Shown in pieces: positions 15,316 to 23,566 of a stretch of 47,194 nucleotides of DNA. A program made the translations under genes and the position numbers. Positions within the stretch are counted from its first letter, which is position 1. Each line of letters opens with the position of its first letter. Source of the stretch: an uncultured Oscillospiraceae bacterium (GTDB taxonomy: Bacteria > Bacillota > Clostridia > Oscillospirales > Oscillospiraceae); contig CAJUCB010000002.1 of the NCBI GenBank assembly GCA_910584805.1, forward strand, positions 1-47,194, given 5' to 3'. The notes under the pieces are model-generated. The model was not told the origin of the DNA. It saw nothing but the letters and a program-made list of their open reading frames with translations, and ran no database searches.

Positions 15316-17058
15316 TCACTCCGCCCAGCGCTGCACGATGCCGTGGCGGCAGTCCATGGAGACCTTCATGCCGTCAAAGAGCTTCCGGGTCGCCCCCACG
15401 GCCCCCACGATCACCGGCTTCTCTAAGCTCATCCCCACCACGGCGGCATGGCTGCCCATGCCGTTCTCCTCGGTGATGACACCCTCCGCCTGGCGCAGAT
15501 AGGGGAGGAACTCATTCCTGCTCTGGGGTACCACCAGGATCATTCCGGGACGAAATTTGTTCTTCACGTCCTCCAGGGTGCGGCAGACGCATAAAACCCC
15601 TTTGGCCGCCTTATCTCCCACCCCGGCCCCGGTGATGAGGCTGTTTCCCACCAGGTGGACCTTAATCATATTGGTAGTCCCGGCAATGCCGGCGGGAACC
15701 CCCGCCGTGACCACGGCGATGTCCCGGTCCTGGAGCAGCCCCGCCTCCTGGGCAATGCGCACGGAACCCTCGATCATCTCGTCGGTGGAGTTCACATAGT
15801 CCATAATCAGGGGGGTGACCCCCCAGGTCAGGGAGAGCTGCCGCTGGATCTTCTCATCCATCACGCAGGCAATGATGGGGGTCTCCGGGCGGAAGCGGCT
15901 GATAAGCCGGGGGGTGGCCCCGCTGGCGCTGACGGTGAGGATGGCGGTGGCATTGGTGTCTGTGGCGGTGGTGCAGGCGGCGTGGGCGGTGGCCCCGCCG
16001 ATGCCCAGGCGCATATCCGGAATCATCTCCTTCAGCCGGCTATAGTAGTTGATGTCGTTTTCCGTGCGCTCCGCGATGGCGGCCATGGTGGCCACGGCCT
16101 CCACAGGGTATTTCCCCGCCGCGGTCTCCGCAGAGAGCATCACCGCGGCGGTGCCGTCATACACGGCGTTGGCCACGTCGGTGATCTCCGCCCGGGTGGG
16201 GCGGGGGTTGGTGACCATGCTGTCCAACATCTGGGTGGCGGTGATCACATGCTTGCCGCAGCCCAGGGTATAGGCAATGGTCTCCTTTTGGATCACGGGG
16301 ATCTCTGTGAAGTCGATCTCCACCCCCATGTCCCCCCGGGCGATCATCACCCCGTCGGCCACTGCCAAAATCTCGTCCAGGTTATCCACGCCCTCCTGGT
16401 TCTCCAGCTTGGCAATGATACGCATGTTGCACTGGTGCTCATCCAGCAGGCGGCGAATCTCCATCACGTCCTGGGCAGAGCGGCAGAAGGAGGCGGCGAT
16501 GAAGTCAAAATCCTCCTGGATGCCAAAGAGGATGTCGTCCCGGTCCTGGGGGCTCATATAGGGCATGGACAGGTGGACGCCGGGGACATTGACCCCCTTA
16601 TGGTCCTTGATGGGGCCGCCGTTCTCCACCACGCAGGTGATGTCCGTGTCGGTAACCTGGGTGACCCGCATGCTGATGAGGCCATCATCCAGCATGATCT
16701 GGGTGCCCTCCTTCACGTCCTGGGGCAGGCTGCGGTAGCTGATGCTGCAAATCTCATGGGTGCCCACCACCTCCCGGGCGGTGAGGGTGAAGGTCTGGCC
16801 AGTTTCCAGGGTCTCCTTCCCCTTCTCAAAGGATTTCAGGCGGATTTCAGGCCCCTTGGTATCCAGCAAGGCCGCCACAGGCTTGCCCAGCTTTTTTCGC
16901 ATTGCCTTGAGGGATTCCAGGCGTTTTTTGTGGTCGGCGTGGGTGCCGTGGGAAAAGTTGAAGCGGGCCACGTCCATACCACTTCGGATCACCCCTTCCA
17001 GGATGGCGGGGTCGTCGGTGGCAGGCCCTAGGGTACAGATGATCTTTGTTTTTCTCAT
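15316..17058 (-). CDS. pyk: Pyruvate kinase with C-terminal PEP-utiliser-like domain
   Basis: Final step of glycolysis: PEP + ADP to pyruvate + ATP. The start MRKTKIICTLGPATDD, the catalytic IIAKLENQEGVDNLDEIL and MIARGDMGVEI segments and the ATQMLDSM motif mark the barrel, followed by the C-terminal allosteric domain. Residues about 478-580 form an extra domain (GKGVLCVCRTLEDV to GMGSHAAVVGMSLEKPVIVGA). It is related to the mobile phosphohistidine domain of PEP-utilising enzymes and is known from bacillus and clostridial pyruvate kinases. 580 residues. GGGAGG precedes the ATG. Confidence 0.96.
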   Translation of the reverse strand: MRKTKIICTLGPATDDPAILEGVIRSGMDVARFNFSHGTHADHKKRLESLKAMRKKLGKPVAALLDTKGPEIRLKSFEKGKETLETGQTFTLTAREVVGTHEICSISYRSLPQDVKEGTQIMLDDGLISMRVTQVTDTDITCVVENGGPIKDHKGVNVPGVHLSMPYMSPQDRDDILFGIQEDFDFIAASFCRSAQDVMEIRRLLDEHQCNMRIIAKLENQEGVDNLDEILAVADGVMIARGDMGVEIDFTEIPVIQKETIAYTLGCGKHVITATQMLDSMVTNPRPTRAEITDVANAVYDGTAAVMLSAETAAGKYPVEAVATMAAIAERTENDINYYSRLKEMIPDMRLGIGGATAHAACTTATDTNATAILTVSASGATPRLISRFRPETPIIACVMDEKIQRQLSLTWGVTPLIMDYVNSTDEMIEGSVRIAQEAGLLQDRDIAVVTAGVPAGIAGTTNMIKVHLVGNSLITGAGVGDKAAKGVLCVCRTLEDVKNKFRPGMILVVPQSRNEFLPYLRQAEGVITEENGMGSHAAVVGMSLEKPVIVGAVGATRKLFDGMKVSMDCRHGIVQRWAE

Positions 17059-17128
17059 GAAAATACCTCCCTGTCTGATATATATTCTAATGGATAGGAT
17101 GGGATAATCGAGAGTAAATCATTCTTTC

Positions 17129-17157
17129 ATTCTACTCCCTTTCAGGGAGAGATGCAA
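17129..17157 (-). promoter_or_regulatory. pyk promoter with embedded palindrome
   Basis: TTGCAT (17157-17152), 17 bases, TAGAAT (17134-17129). The spacer contains CTCCCT-GAA-AGGGAG on this strand (17149-17135), a perfect 6-bp inverted repeat filling most of the gap between the hexamers. That position suits a repressor operator, though the hairpin might also serve the upstream dpp transcript. Confidence 0.6.
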
Positions 17158-17161
17158 GATA

Positions 17162-18004
17162 TTATCGCCCCTGCCGGGGATTCAAACTTCTCCGCAATCC
17201 CTCCCCCACCAGCAGCAGGGCCAGCACCGTGGTGACGATGCACAGCCCGGGCGGGACCCAGGCCCAGGGCCGTCCGGTGAGGGTGGCCAGCTCAAGGGCA
17301 CTGTTCATCAAATTCCCCCAGCTTGCCTGGGGAGTACGCAGGCCCACCCCCAGAAAGCTGAGGCTGGACTCCCACAAAATGGCCCGGCCTACCTTCATGG
17401 GCAGGCTTGCCCACACCGGGGCCACCACGTTGGGCAAAATGGTCCGCAGGAGGATGTCCCCATCTGTGGCCCCCAGGGCCCGGGCGGCCTCCACATACTC
17501 CTTATTCTTGGCGGCCAAGGTGCTGCCATACACCAGCCGGGCCACCGAAGCCCAGCCCAGGCCACCAATGACGAAGATCAGGTTCCACACCGACGGCCCC
17601 AGCAGGGACACCAGGCACAGCACCAAGATCAGGCTGGGAAAGGCCTGGACCACGTCGCAGGCCCGCATAATCCAGAACTGCCACCCCCGGCCCTTGTACC
17701 CCGCCAGCAGCCCCAGGGGGATGCCCAGTAAGGCGCTGAGCCCCGCCGAGGCGAAACCCACCAGCAGGGACACCCGCCCCCCGTGGAGCAGCCGGGCCAG
17801 GAGGTCCCGCCCGGTGTCGTCGGTGCCCAGCCAGTGTTCCGGGCTGGGGGGGGCCCAAAAGCCGGCGGCCCGGTCTGTGAGGTTTGGGTCCTGGCCCAGA
17901 AGGGGGGGCAGCAGAAGCACCAGGGCCAGCATCCCCAGGAGGAACACCGCCCCGGCTAGGGCCTTTCTCTCCCCCAAAAAGCGGCGGAAGCTGCCGTTTC
18001 TCAT
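17162..18004 (-). CDS. Peptide/nickel-type ABC permease, DppC-like
   Basis: 280-residue inner-membrane permease with about six helices. The TDDTGRDLLARLLHGGRVSLLVG start of the domain and the EAA loop EYVEAARALGATDGDILLRTILPNV, which contacts the ATPase, are clear DppC/OppC marks. The frame is open far upstream, but the ATG at 18004 follows GGGAGG and overlaps the preceding permease stop by four bases. The matching ATPase genes are not in the window. Confidence 0.92.
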   Translation of the reverse strand: MRNGSFRRFLGERKALAGAVFLLGMLALVLLLPPLLGQDPNLTDRAAGFWAPPSPEHWLGTDDTGRDLLARLLHGGRVSLLVGFASAGLSALLGIPLGLLAGYKGRGWQFWIMRACDVVQAFPSLILVLCLVSLLGPSVWNLIFVIGGLGWASVARLVYGSTLAAKNKEYVEAARALGATDGDILLRTILPNVVAPVWASLPMKVGRAILWESSLSFLGVGLRTPQASWGNLMNSALELATLTGRPWAWVPPGLCIVTTVLALLLVGEGLRRSLNPRQGR

Positions 18005-18960
18005 GGCCTCCCACCTCCCCACTCCACGCTGGGGTCCACCAGGCGGTAAACCACGTCCATCAGCAGGCTCATCCCCAGCACCGCCAGGGCCACCACCACG
18101 GTGACGCCCATAATGACCGTATAATCCCTGCTGTTCACCGAGGTAAACAGCAGGCTCCCCATCCCCGGCCAGCCAAAGACCCGCTCCACCACCATGGAAC
18201 CGCCGATGAAGTGGGGGATGTGGTTCAGCACGGTGGTAAGCACCGGGATCAGGGCGTTGCGGAAGGCGTGTTTCCACACCACCGCCCCCTCCCCCAGGCC
18301 CTTGGCCCGGGCGGTGCGGATGTAGTCCTCCCCCAGCACCTCCCCCACCGCGCTCTGGGCCTGACGGATCAGGTTGCCTATGCTCCCCAGGCATACCACC
18401 GCCCCCGGGAGCAGCAGATGCCGCAGCAGGTCTGAAAGGGGGCCGCTTGTCCCCGCGCTGTACATCCCCGCGGCGGGGAGCCAGCCCAACTTCACGGAAA
18501 AGAGGCAAATCCCCAGCAAGCTGAGGAAAAAGCCCGGGGCGCTGAAGCTGAACAGGGCCAGCCCCCCCGCCAGGCGGCTCCAACCGCTGTGGGGCTTCCA
18601 GGCGGCCAGCACCCCCAGGGGCACCCCCAGGAGCACCGCCCACAGGATACCCGTGCCGGTGAGGAGCAGCGAGGGGCCCATGCGCTGGGCGATCATCCTC
18701 CCCACACTCTGGCCGGTGCGGTAAGAAGTCCCCAGGTCCCCCCGGAGCAGGTCTTGCAGCCAGTGGAGATAGCGCAGGGGGATGGGCTGGTCGAAGCCAA
18801 GTTCAGCCTCCAGGGCAGCTCTTGCCGCGCTGGAGGCCTCTCCCTCTCCCGCCGCGTCCGCAATGGTGGCGGGGGCCATATTCATCATAAAAAACACCAG
18901 GAGCGTGATGCCGAAAAACACAGGCACCGCACTCAGGCAGCGTTTGGCAAATTGGTTCAA
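18001..18960 (-). CDS. Peptide/nickel-type ABC permease, DppB-like (TTG start)
   Basis: 319-residue permease with the DppB pattern: an N-terminal helix LSAVPVFFGITLLVFFMM, GDLGTSYRTGQSV, and the EAA loop EDYIRTARAKGLGEGAVVWKHAFRNALIPV. No ATG fits. TTG at 18960 is eight to nine bases after a perfect AGGAGG and gives the standard start MNQFAKRCLSAVPV; the open frame upstream continues into the intergenic hairpin. Overlaps DppC by four bases. Confidence 0.9.
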   Translation of the reverse strand: MNQFAKRCLSAVPVFFGITLLVFFMMNMAPATIADAAGEGEASSAARAALEAELGFDQPIPLRYLHWLQDLLRGDLGTSYRTGQSVGRMIAQRMGPSLLLTGTGILWAVLLGVPLGVLAAWKPHSGWSRLAGGLALFSFSAPGFFLSLLGICLFSVKLGWLPAAGMYSAGTSGPLSDLLRHLLLPGAVVCLGSIGNLIRQAQSAVGEVLGEDYIRTARAKGLGEGAVVWKHAFRNALIPVLTTVLNHIPHFIGGSMVVERVFGWPGMGSLLFTSVNSRDYTVIMGVTVVVALAVLGMSLLMDVVYRLVDPSVEWGGGRP

Positions 18961-19035
18961 AGAAAAGTTCCTCCTGCACTTCCGGCCCCAAGGGGCACAG
19001 GCCGGGGAACCGGCCTTACGGAGGTAAGTCGATGG

Positions 19036-19072
19036 GTGGGCGGCCGGCCCATCAAAGGCAGCGGCCGCCCAC
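19036..19072 (-). other. Intergenic hairpin between binding-protein and permease genes
   Basis: GTGGGCGGCCG (19036-19046) and CGGCCGCCCAC (19062-19072) form an 11-bp perfect stem without a U-tract. Such hairpins after binding-protein genes commonly protect the upstream message and lower permease expression relative to the binding protein. That function is inferred from position. Confidence 0.6.
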
Positions 19073-19085
19073 TGGATGTTTCCTG

Positions 19086-20684
19086 TTAATTTTGGCCCGT
19101 CATGGTCCACGCCCACACGTTTTCGTTGCAGCTGGCGGAGGCGGGGTAGTCGATCCCCTCCACCGTCTTGGACTGGACCCGGAGGGAGTTGCTAAACCAC
19201 AGGGGCACAAAGGGCATCTCCTCCCCCAGGTAGGCTTCCAGCTCTGCCACCAGGGTTTGCCGGGCATCCTCCTGGGTCTCAGCCTGGATGGCGGAGACCA
19301 ACTGGGTATAGCGGCTCAGGTCCTGGACGTGGAAGATGTTGTTATCCACATGGAAGCGGCTGCCCGTAAACCACAGGGGCAGGCTGTTGGGGGTGTGGCT
19401 GGCGATGGCCATGTCATAGAGGCCGTCGCTCATCCCGGCGAAGAGGGTGGAGGAATCCACCGTCTGAATCTCCACCTGGAAGCCCACTGCCTCTAGGTCC
19501 TGCTGGATCAGGGCGGCGATGCTGGCCCGGGGGCTGGTGCAGGCCAGGGTGAGCTGCTTGCCGCTGTAGCCGCCCTCCCGCACCAATTCCTCTGCCCTGG
19601 CTGGGTCATAGCTGCCGAAGGGCTGGGGGCTGTAGGGGGTATCGGGGAGGATACTGCTGTTGGTGGCGGTGCCCAGGCTGCCAGTGGACTGCTGGCACAG
19701 CAGCTCCTTGTCCAGCGCGGCGTTGACAGCCTGCCGCAGCGCTGGTGTACCCAGGGAGCTGTTGTTGAGCATCAGCTCATAGAAGGTAGAGGGGACGCTG
19801 TCCTCCACTACGGTGAAGCCCGCCGCCTCCGCCGTGGGACGGTTCTCCTCAGAGACATTGGCCCCGAAGGCATAGTAGTCCAGGTCCCCGGAGATCAAGG
19901 CGGTGAGCAGATTGGCCTTGTCCATGACGGTGATGGTCATGGTATCGAAGCCAGGGGCCCCCAGCTGGTAGTCCTTGTTGGCCTCCAACACCAGGCTGCT
20001 CCCCGCCACCTCAGAGACAAACTTACAGGGGCCAGAGCCCACGGGCTTCAGCCAAAATTCGTCCTTCACCAGCTCCTCTATGGGGATATCCTGAAGCAGG
20101 TGGGTGGGCAGGACGTAGAGGTCCCGGTTATACTCCACCAAAAATTCCTCCGGCACCACGGTGGTCTTGAAGCTGAGCTTGAGGCTGTGGTCGTCCAGGG
20201 CTTCCACGCCCAAAGTCTCCCCACTGGCCTGGGCCCCCTGTTCGTTGGTGCCGGTGAGGCAGGCGAAGCTGCCCTGTCCCAACACGCCGCTGGCGGGGTC
20301 GGTCATCCACTGGATGGTCTCCACCCAATGCTGGGCGGTGACAGGGGTGCCGTCGTGGAACGCGGCCTTCTCGTCCAACGCAAAGACGATGGCCCTCCCC
20401 TCGTCGGCACTCTCCCAGCTCTTGGCAGCCCTCGGCAGGCAGGTCCCGTCAGCCTGGATGTAGGCCAGGCGGTCATAAATCTTGTCGTAGATGATCCGGG
20501 AGTAATTGCTGCCTGACAAGCTGTAGTAAGGCATCAGGGAATCCCAGGGGTTGGAGAGGCCATAGCTGAGGTCCCCTCCGGCGGTGGCTTCGTTCTGTGT
20601 CCCATCTCCGGCGCAGCAGGCCAGGCCCAGGGTCAGGGCCAAGGTCAAAAAGAGGGCCCCCGCTCGCTTCCAAATATTCTTCAT
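19086..20684 (-). CDS. Family 5 extracellular solute-binding lipoprotein (DppA/OppA type)
   Basis: 532-residue peptide/nickel-type binding protein. The signal sequence (residues 1-22) is followed by Cys23-Cys24, one of which is the lipid-anchored cysteine. The mature part shows the family markers AKSWESADEGRAIVFALDEKAAFHDGTPVTAQHWVETIQW, LKPVGSGPCKFV, and ALRQAVNAALDKELL. AAAGGAG precedes the ATG. Located 52 bases after hprK and before two cognate permeases. The ligand is unknown: peptide, nickel-chelate or an oligosaccharide are all possible in this family. Confidence 0.92.
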   Translation of the reverse strand: MKNIWKRAGALFLTLALTLGLACCAGDGTQNEATAGGDLSYGLSNPWDSLMPYYSLSGSNYSRIIYDKIYDRLAYIQADGTCLPRAAKSWESADEGRAIVFALDEKAAFHDGTPVTAQHWVETIQWMTDPASGVLGQGSFACLTGTNEQGAQASGETLGVEALDDHSLKLSFKTTVVPEEFLVEYNRDLYVLPTHLLQDIPIEELVKDEFWLKPVGSGPCKFVSEVAGSSLVLEANKDYQLGAPGFDTMTITVMDKANLLTALISGDLDYYAFGANVSEENRPTAEAAGFTVVEDSVPSTFYELMLNNSSLGTPALRQAVNAALDKELLCQQSTGSLGTATNSSILPDTPYSPQPFGSYDPARAEELVREGGYSGKQLTLACTSPRASIAALIQQDLEAVGFQVEIQTVDSSTLFAGMSDGLYDMAIASHTPNSLPLWFTGSRFHVDNNIFHVQDLSRYTQLVSAIQAETQEDARQTLVAELEAYLGEEMPFVPLWFSNSLRVQSKTVEGIDYPASASCNENVWAWTMTGQN

Positions 20685-20736
20685 TGTGTCTCCTTTGCCA
20701 CGTGGCAGTCCGGTAAAAAATTGCTGTGTGTTTGCC

Positions 20737-21732
20737 TTAGTCTTCCGCTGTCAACTCCTCATACTCGTCATAGTCATCTGCCGCATCCATTTGAGAGTTG
20801 ATCATCATCTGCTCAAAGTGTGCGTCCAGCTGCTTGGTGAACTCCTGGGCGGCGTTATAGCCCATGCGCTTGTGGCGGTTGTTCATGGCCGCCACCTCAA
20901 TGATAATGGCCAAATTCCGGCCAGGCTTCACGGGGATGGTGATGGAGGGAATCTTCATATCCAGGATGGTGGTAAACTCCTCGTTGGTGCCCATGCGGTC
21001 GTAGAAGGTATTGTCGTTCCAGGGCTCCAAATTCACCACCAGGTCTAAGTTCTTCTCCTCCCGGACAGAGGACATGCCGAAGAGCTGCTGCACATCCACA
21101 ATGCCGATGCCCCGCAGCTCGATGTAATGGCGGATCAGCTCCGGGGCGGAGCCCACCAGGCGGGTGCCGATGTGGCGGATTTCCACAGCGTCGTCGGCCA
21201 CCAGGCGGTGGCCCCGTTTGAGCAGTTCCACAGCAGTCTCGCTCTTACCCACGCCGGACTCGCCCATAATGAACACGCCCTCGCCGGATACGTCCACCAG
21301 CACACCGTGGCGGGTGATCCGAGGGGTGAGCTTGGCCTTGAGCACGTCGGTGAGGTTGGGCAAAAGCAGCGACGTGGCCTCCTTGCTGCGCAGGATGGTC
21401 CGCTGGTGCTTTTCGGCCATCTCCATCAGCTCCGGGAAGGGCTCTAAGTTCCGGGTGAGGATGAGGGCAGGAATGGGATACGCGAAAAAGGCGTCGAAGC
21501 ACTTGCGCCGCTCCTCTTCGCTCTGGTTGCTCAGGTAGGTCCATTCCACCTTGCCGATGAGTTGGAGTCGGGTGGGGTCGAAGTATTCAAAAAAGCCCAA
21601 GATCTGCAACGCAGGGCGGTTGATCTCGTTTTTCCGGATCTGGCAGCGTTCAAAATTCTTGCCTTTGTTGAGCACTTCCAGCTCAAAGCGTTCGATAATC
21701 TTATCTAACCCAAGGGTCTGGGATGATGCCAT
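20737..21732 (-). CDS. hprK: HPr kinase/phosphorylase
   Basis: Bifunctional serine kinase/phosphorylase acting on Ser46 of HPr, the hub of carbon catabolite control in Firmicutes. Walker A GESGVGKSE is at residues 157-165, the HRLVADDAVEI segment with catalytic Asp follows, and the HprK signature ELRGIGIVDVQQLFG and PVKPGRNLAIIIEVAAMN are intact. 331 residues with an acidic tail (DDYDEYEELTAED). GAGGAGG precedes the ATG. First gene of a unit that continues into the binding-protein gene. Confidence 0.97.
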   Translation of the reverse strand: MASSQTLGLDKIIERFELEVLNKGKNFERCQIRKNEINRPALQILGFFEYFDPTRLQLIGKVEWTYLSNQSEEERRKCFDAFFAYPIPALILTRNLEPFPELMEMAEKHQRTILRSKEATSLLLPNLTDVLKAKLTPRITRHGVLVDVSGEGVFIMGESGVGKSETAVELLKRGHRLVADDAVEIRHIGTRLVGSAPELIRHYIELRGIGIVDVQQLFGMSSVREEKNLDLVVNLEPWNDNTFYDRMGTNEEFTTILDMKIPSITIPVKPGRNLAIIIEVAAMNNRHKRMGYNAAQEFTKQLDAHFEQMMINSQMDAADDYDEYEELTAED

Positions 21733-21797
21733 GGTGATTCCTCCTCTGATGCCGCGGGACGCGGCGGATCGAATGGGGTGTCTGCCTAATCTGGTAC

Positions 21798-21826
21798 ATT
21801 ATACCACAGGCTGTCCACCCTGGCAA
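21798..21826 (-). promoter_or_regulatory. hprK promoter (extended -10)
   Basis: TTGCCA (21826-21821), 17 bases, TATAAT (21803-21798) preceded by TGG, giving an extended -10. About 65 bases before the hprK start. Confidence 0.8.
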
Positions 21827-21871
21827 GAAAAAGCGCGCTTCCAGCAGCGCGGCAAATGCCCCCTTTCGTGG

Positions 21872-21901
21872 TTGACAAAGTACGGGGGGAGGCGGTATAA
21901 T
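21872..21901 (+). promoter_or_regulatory. Strong promoter of an intergenic RNA
   Basis: TTGACA (21872-21877), 18 bases, TATAAT (21896-21901), consensus in both hexamers. It points away from hprK and toward no protein gene on its strand; the next plus-strand signal is a terminator at 22097. Confidence 0.85.
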
Positions 21902-21907
21902 AGACGC

Positions 21908-22131
21908 AGAAGGGCGCTGTTACAACGGTCAGCCCATTTCAGTCAATGTATCAAACAGTTGACCGCTTGGATGCCAGCCGAGCGGTCAACACGCTTTTGC
22001 AGTCGTAAGTATAAGTCCGATTGCTAGGCACACCAAAACTCGGCGTGCTGCCCCGCCAGGGTTTGTCAATTCCTAGCACCTTGGCACAAAAAAAACAGAC
22101 GCCTCCGATGATTCGGAAGCGTCTCTTTTTT
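21908..22131 (+). ncRNA. Candidate independent small RNA, about 225 nt, class unknown
   Basis: Bounded by a consensus promoter (21872-21901) and an intrinsic terminator AGACGC-C-TCCGA/TCGGA-A-GCGTCT with six T (22097-22131). Internal helices are visible: GGGCGCTG/CAGCCC (21912-21936); GTTGACCGCT/AGCGGTCAAC with three more pairs (21958-21990); and TGCTAGG/CCTAGCA (22022-22078), enclosing a GCAC/GTGC helix. No convincing gene lies in it. Size and isolated, strongly promoted setting would suit a housekeeping regulatory RNA such as 6S RNA, but no diagnostic motif was recognised. With the hprK promoter and the repeat after it, this accounts for the 21733-22212 gap. Confidence 0.65.
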
Positions 22132-22132
22132 C

Positions 22133-22199
22133 AAGCCTCGCAGGGTTCGCGCCCATGGGGCGCACGCAGTCAGGCCGCAGCCTTTGGCAAAAAGGCAAC
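22133..22199. repeat. Short copy of a dispersed hairpin-rich repeat
   Basis: AAGCCTCGCAG (22133-22143), a GTTCGCGCCC block, CGCAGTCAGGC (22165-22175), GCAGCC (22177-22182) and AAAAAGGC recur in the same order, on the opposite strand, inside 37321-37513. The middle (~100 bases) of the larger copy is missing here. It lies directly after the small-RNA terminator and just downstream of rpmB. Confidence 0.6.
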
Positions 22200-22212
22200 G
22201 CCGCTTGCCGCC

Positions 22213-22401
22213 TTACACTGCGCGGGTGACTTTGCCCGAACGGAGGCAATGGGTGCACACATAGACGTGCTTGGGCGTGCCATTGACAATCGCCTTGACC
22301 CGCTTGACGTTGGGCTTCCAAGGACGATTGGAGCGGCGGTGGGAGTGGGACACCTGAATGCCGAACACGACGCCCTTGTCGCAGAATTCACACTTAGCCA
22401 T
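22213..22401 (-). CDS. rpmB: 50S ribosomal protein L28
   Basis: 62 residues: MAKCEFCDKGVVFGIQVSHSH, then NRPWKPNVKRV and KHVYVCTHCLRSGKV. The two CXXC pairs mark the zinc-binding form of L28. An AGGAGG Shine-Dalgarno lies upstream. Transcribed alone from the promoter at 22489-22517. Confidence 0.97.
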   Translation of the reverse strand: MAKCEFCDKGVVFGIQVSHSHRRSNRPWKPNVKRVKAIVNGTPKHVYVCTHCLRSGKVTRAV

Positions 22402-22488
22402 TCGCTTGACCTCCTCGCTGATTTATTCTTGGGGCACAGCCGCTGAAAGCAGGGGAGGCCCACCCGTGGTTAAAAAGTATCGGTTAGT

Positions 22489-22517
22489 ATAATACCAGAA
22501 CCGGGGGAAAAATGCAA
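22489..22517 (-). promoter_or_regulatory. rpmB promoter
   Basis: TTGCAT (22517-22512), 17 bases, TATTAT (22494-22489) with TGG before it (extended -10). Confidence 0.75.
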
Positions 22518-22564
22518 GTCCTATTTTGCGGATTTCTGAGAAAAGCTGGGGAGATTTCCCGCTG

Positions 22565-23566
22565 TCACGACCAAGTCTCCTCGCTCTCGTGGCGCTTTTC
22601 CCGGCGCATGAGCTCTTGGAGGACAGTTTGGGGCTTTTTCCCGTGGTAGAGCACCTCATAGGCCGCCTGGGTGATGGGCATCTCCACCCCCACCCGGGCC
22701 GCCAGCTCCCGGGCGGAGGCCACGGCATAGTAGCCCTCCACCACCGCGCCGATGCGCCCGATGGCCTCCTGGACCTCCACCCCCTGGCCGATGAGGATGC
22801 CCGCCCGGTAATTGCGGGAGTTCATGGAGGTACAGGTGACAATCAGGTCCCCCATCCCCGCCAGACCCGCCAAGGTATCCCGCCGGGCCCCCAGGGCCAC
22901 TGCCAGGCGGGCGGTCTCCGCCAGGCCCCGGGTCATGAGCATGGCGCGGGTATTGTCCCCCAGGCCCATGCCGGTGCAGCAGCCGGCGCACAGGGCCATG
23001 ACGTTTTTCAGGGCCGCCCCCAGCTCCACCCCCACGGTGTCGTAGGCGCTGTAGACCCGGAAGCGGTCGTTGATGAACAGGTCCTGGACCTTCTCCGCCG
23101 CCGCCCGGTCCTCGCAGGCGGAGACCACGGCGGTGGGGACCCTGCGGGCCACCTCCTCCGCGTGGGAGGGGCCGGAGAGGGCCACCACTGGGCAGATTTC
23201 CCCGGTGACTTCCCGGATCACCTGGGTCATCCGCAGGGACGTCCCCTTCTCAATGCCCTTGGACACGGAGATGAGCACCATGTCCCGGCGCAGGTGGGGC
23301 TTGATCTCCGCCGCTGTGGCACGCAGGGCAAAGGAGGGGGTGGCCAGCACCACCGCGTCGCAGCCCGCCACGCAGGCCAGGTCAAAGCTCAGCCCCAGCG
23401 TCTTGGGCAGGGGGACCCCAGGCAGGAGGGGGTTCTCCCCAGCCTCTGCCAGGTGCTTGGACTCCTCCTCCAAATAGGACCAGAGGGTCACCTGGTTCCC
23501 GTTTTCCACCAGCAGCAGGGCCAGGGCTGTCCCCCAGCCGCCGCTGCCCAACACAGCGATCTTCAT
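22565..23566 (-). CDS. gpsA: NAD(P)H-dependent glycerol-3-phosphate dehydrogenase
   Basis: Makes sn-glycerol-3-phosphate from dihydroxyacetone phosphate for phospholipid synthesis. Dinucleotide-binding GSGGWGTALA is at residues 7-16. SKGIEKGT, ALSGPSHAEEVARRVPTAV, the catalytic lysine segment ELGAALKNVMAL and GMGDLIVTCTS are all present. 333 residues. Its start overlaps the plsY stop by four bases, so the enzyme and the acyltransferase that consumes its product are coupled. Confidence 0.97.
   Translation of the reverse strand: MKIAVLGSGGWGTALALLLVENGNQVTLWSYLEEESKHLAEAGENPLLPGVPLPKTLGLSFDLACVAGCDAVVLATPSFALRATAAEIKPHLRRDMVLISVSKGIEKGTSLRMTQVIREVTGEICPVVALSGPSHAEEVARRVPTAVVSACEDRAAAEKVQDLFINDRFRVYSAYDTVGVELGAALKNVMALCAGCCTGMGLGDNTRAMLMTRGLAETARLAVALGARRDTLAGLAGMGDLIVTCTSMNSRNYRAGILIGQGVEVQEAIGRIGAVVEGYYAVASARELAARVGVEMPITQAAYEVLYHGKKPQTVLQELMRREKRHESEETWS

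Noticed and set aside
21947..22009. 20-codon frame (MYQTVDRLDASRAVNTLLQS) inside the candidate small RNA
   Set aside because: No ribosome binding site precedes it and it overlaps the perfect GTTGACCGCT helix; the RNA interpretation explains the sequence better. Worth keeping in mind if ribosome profiling exists.
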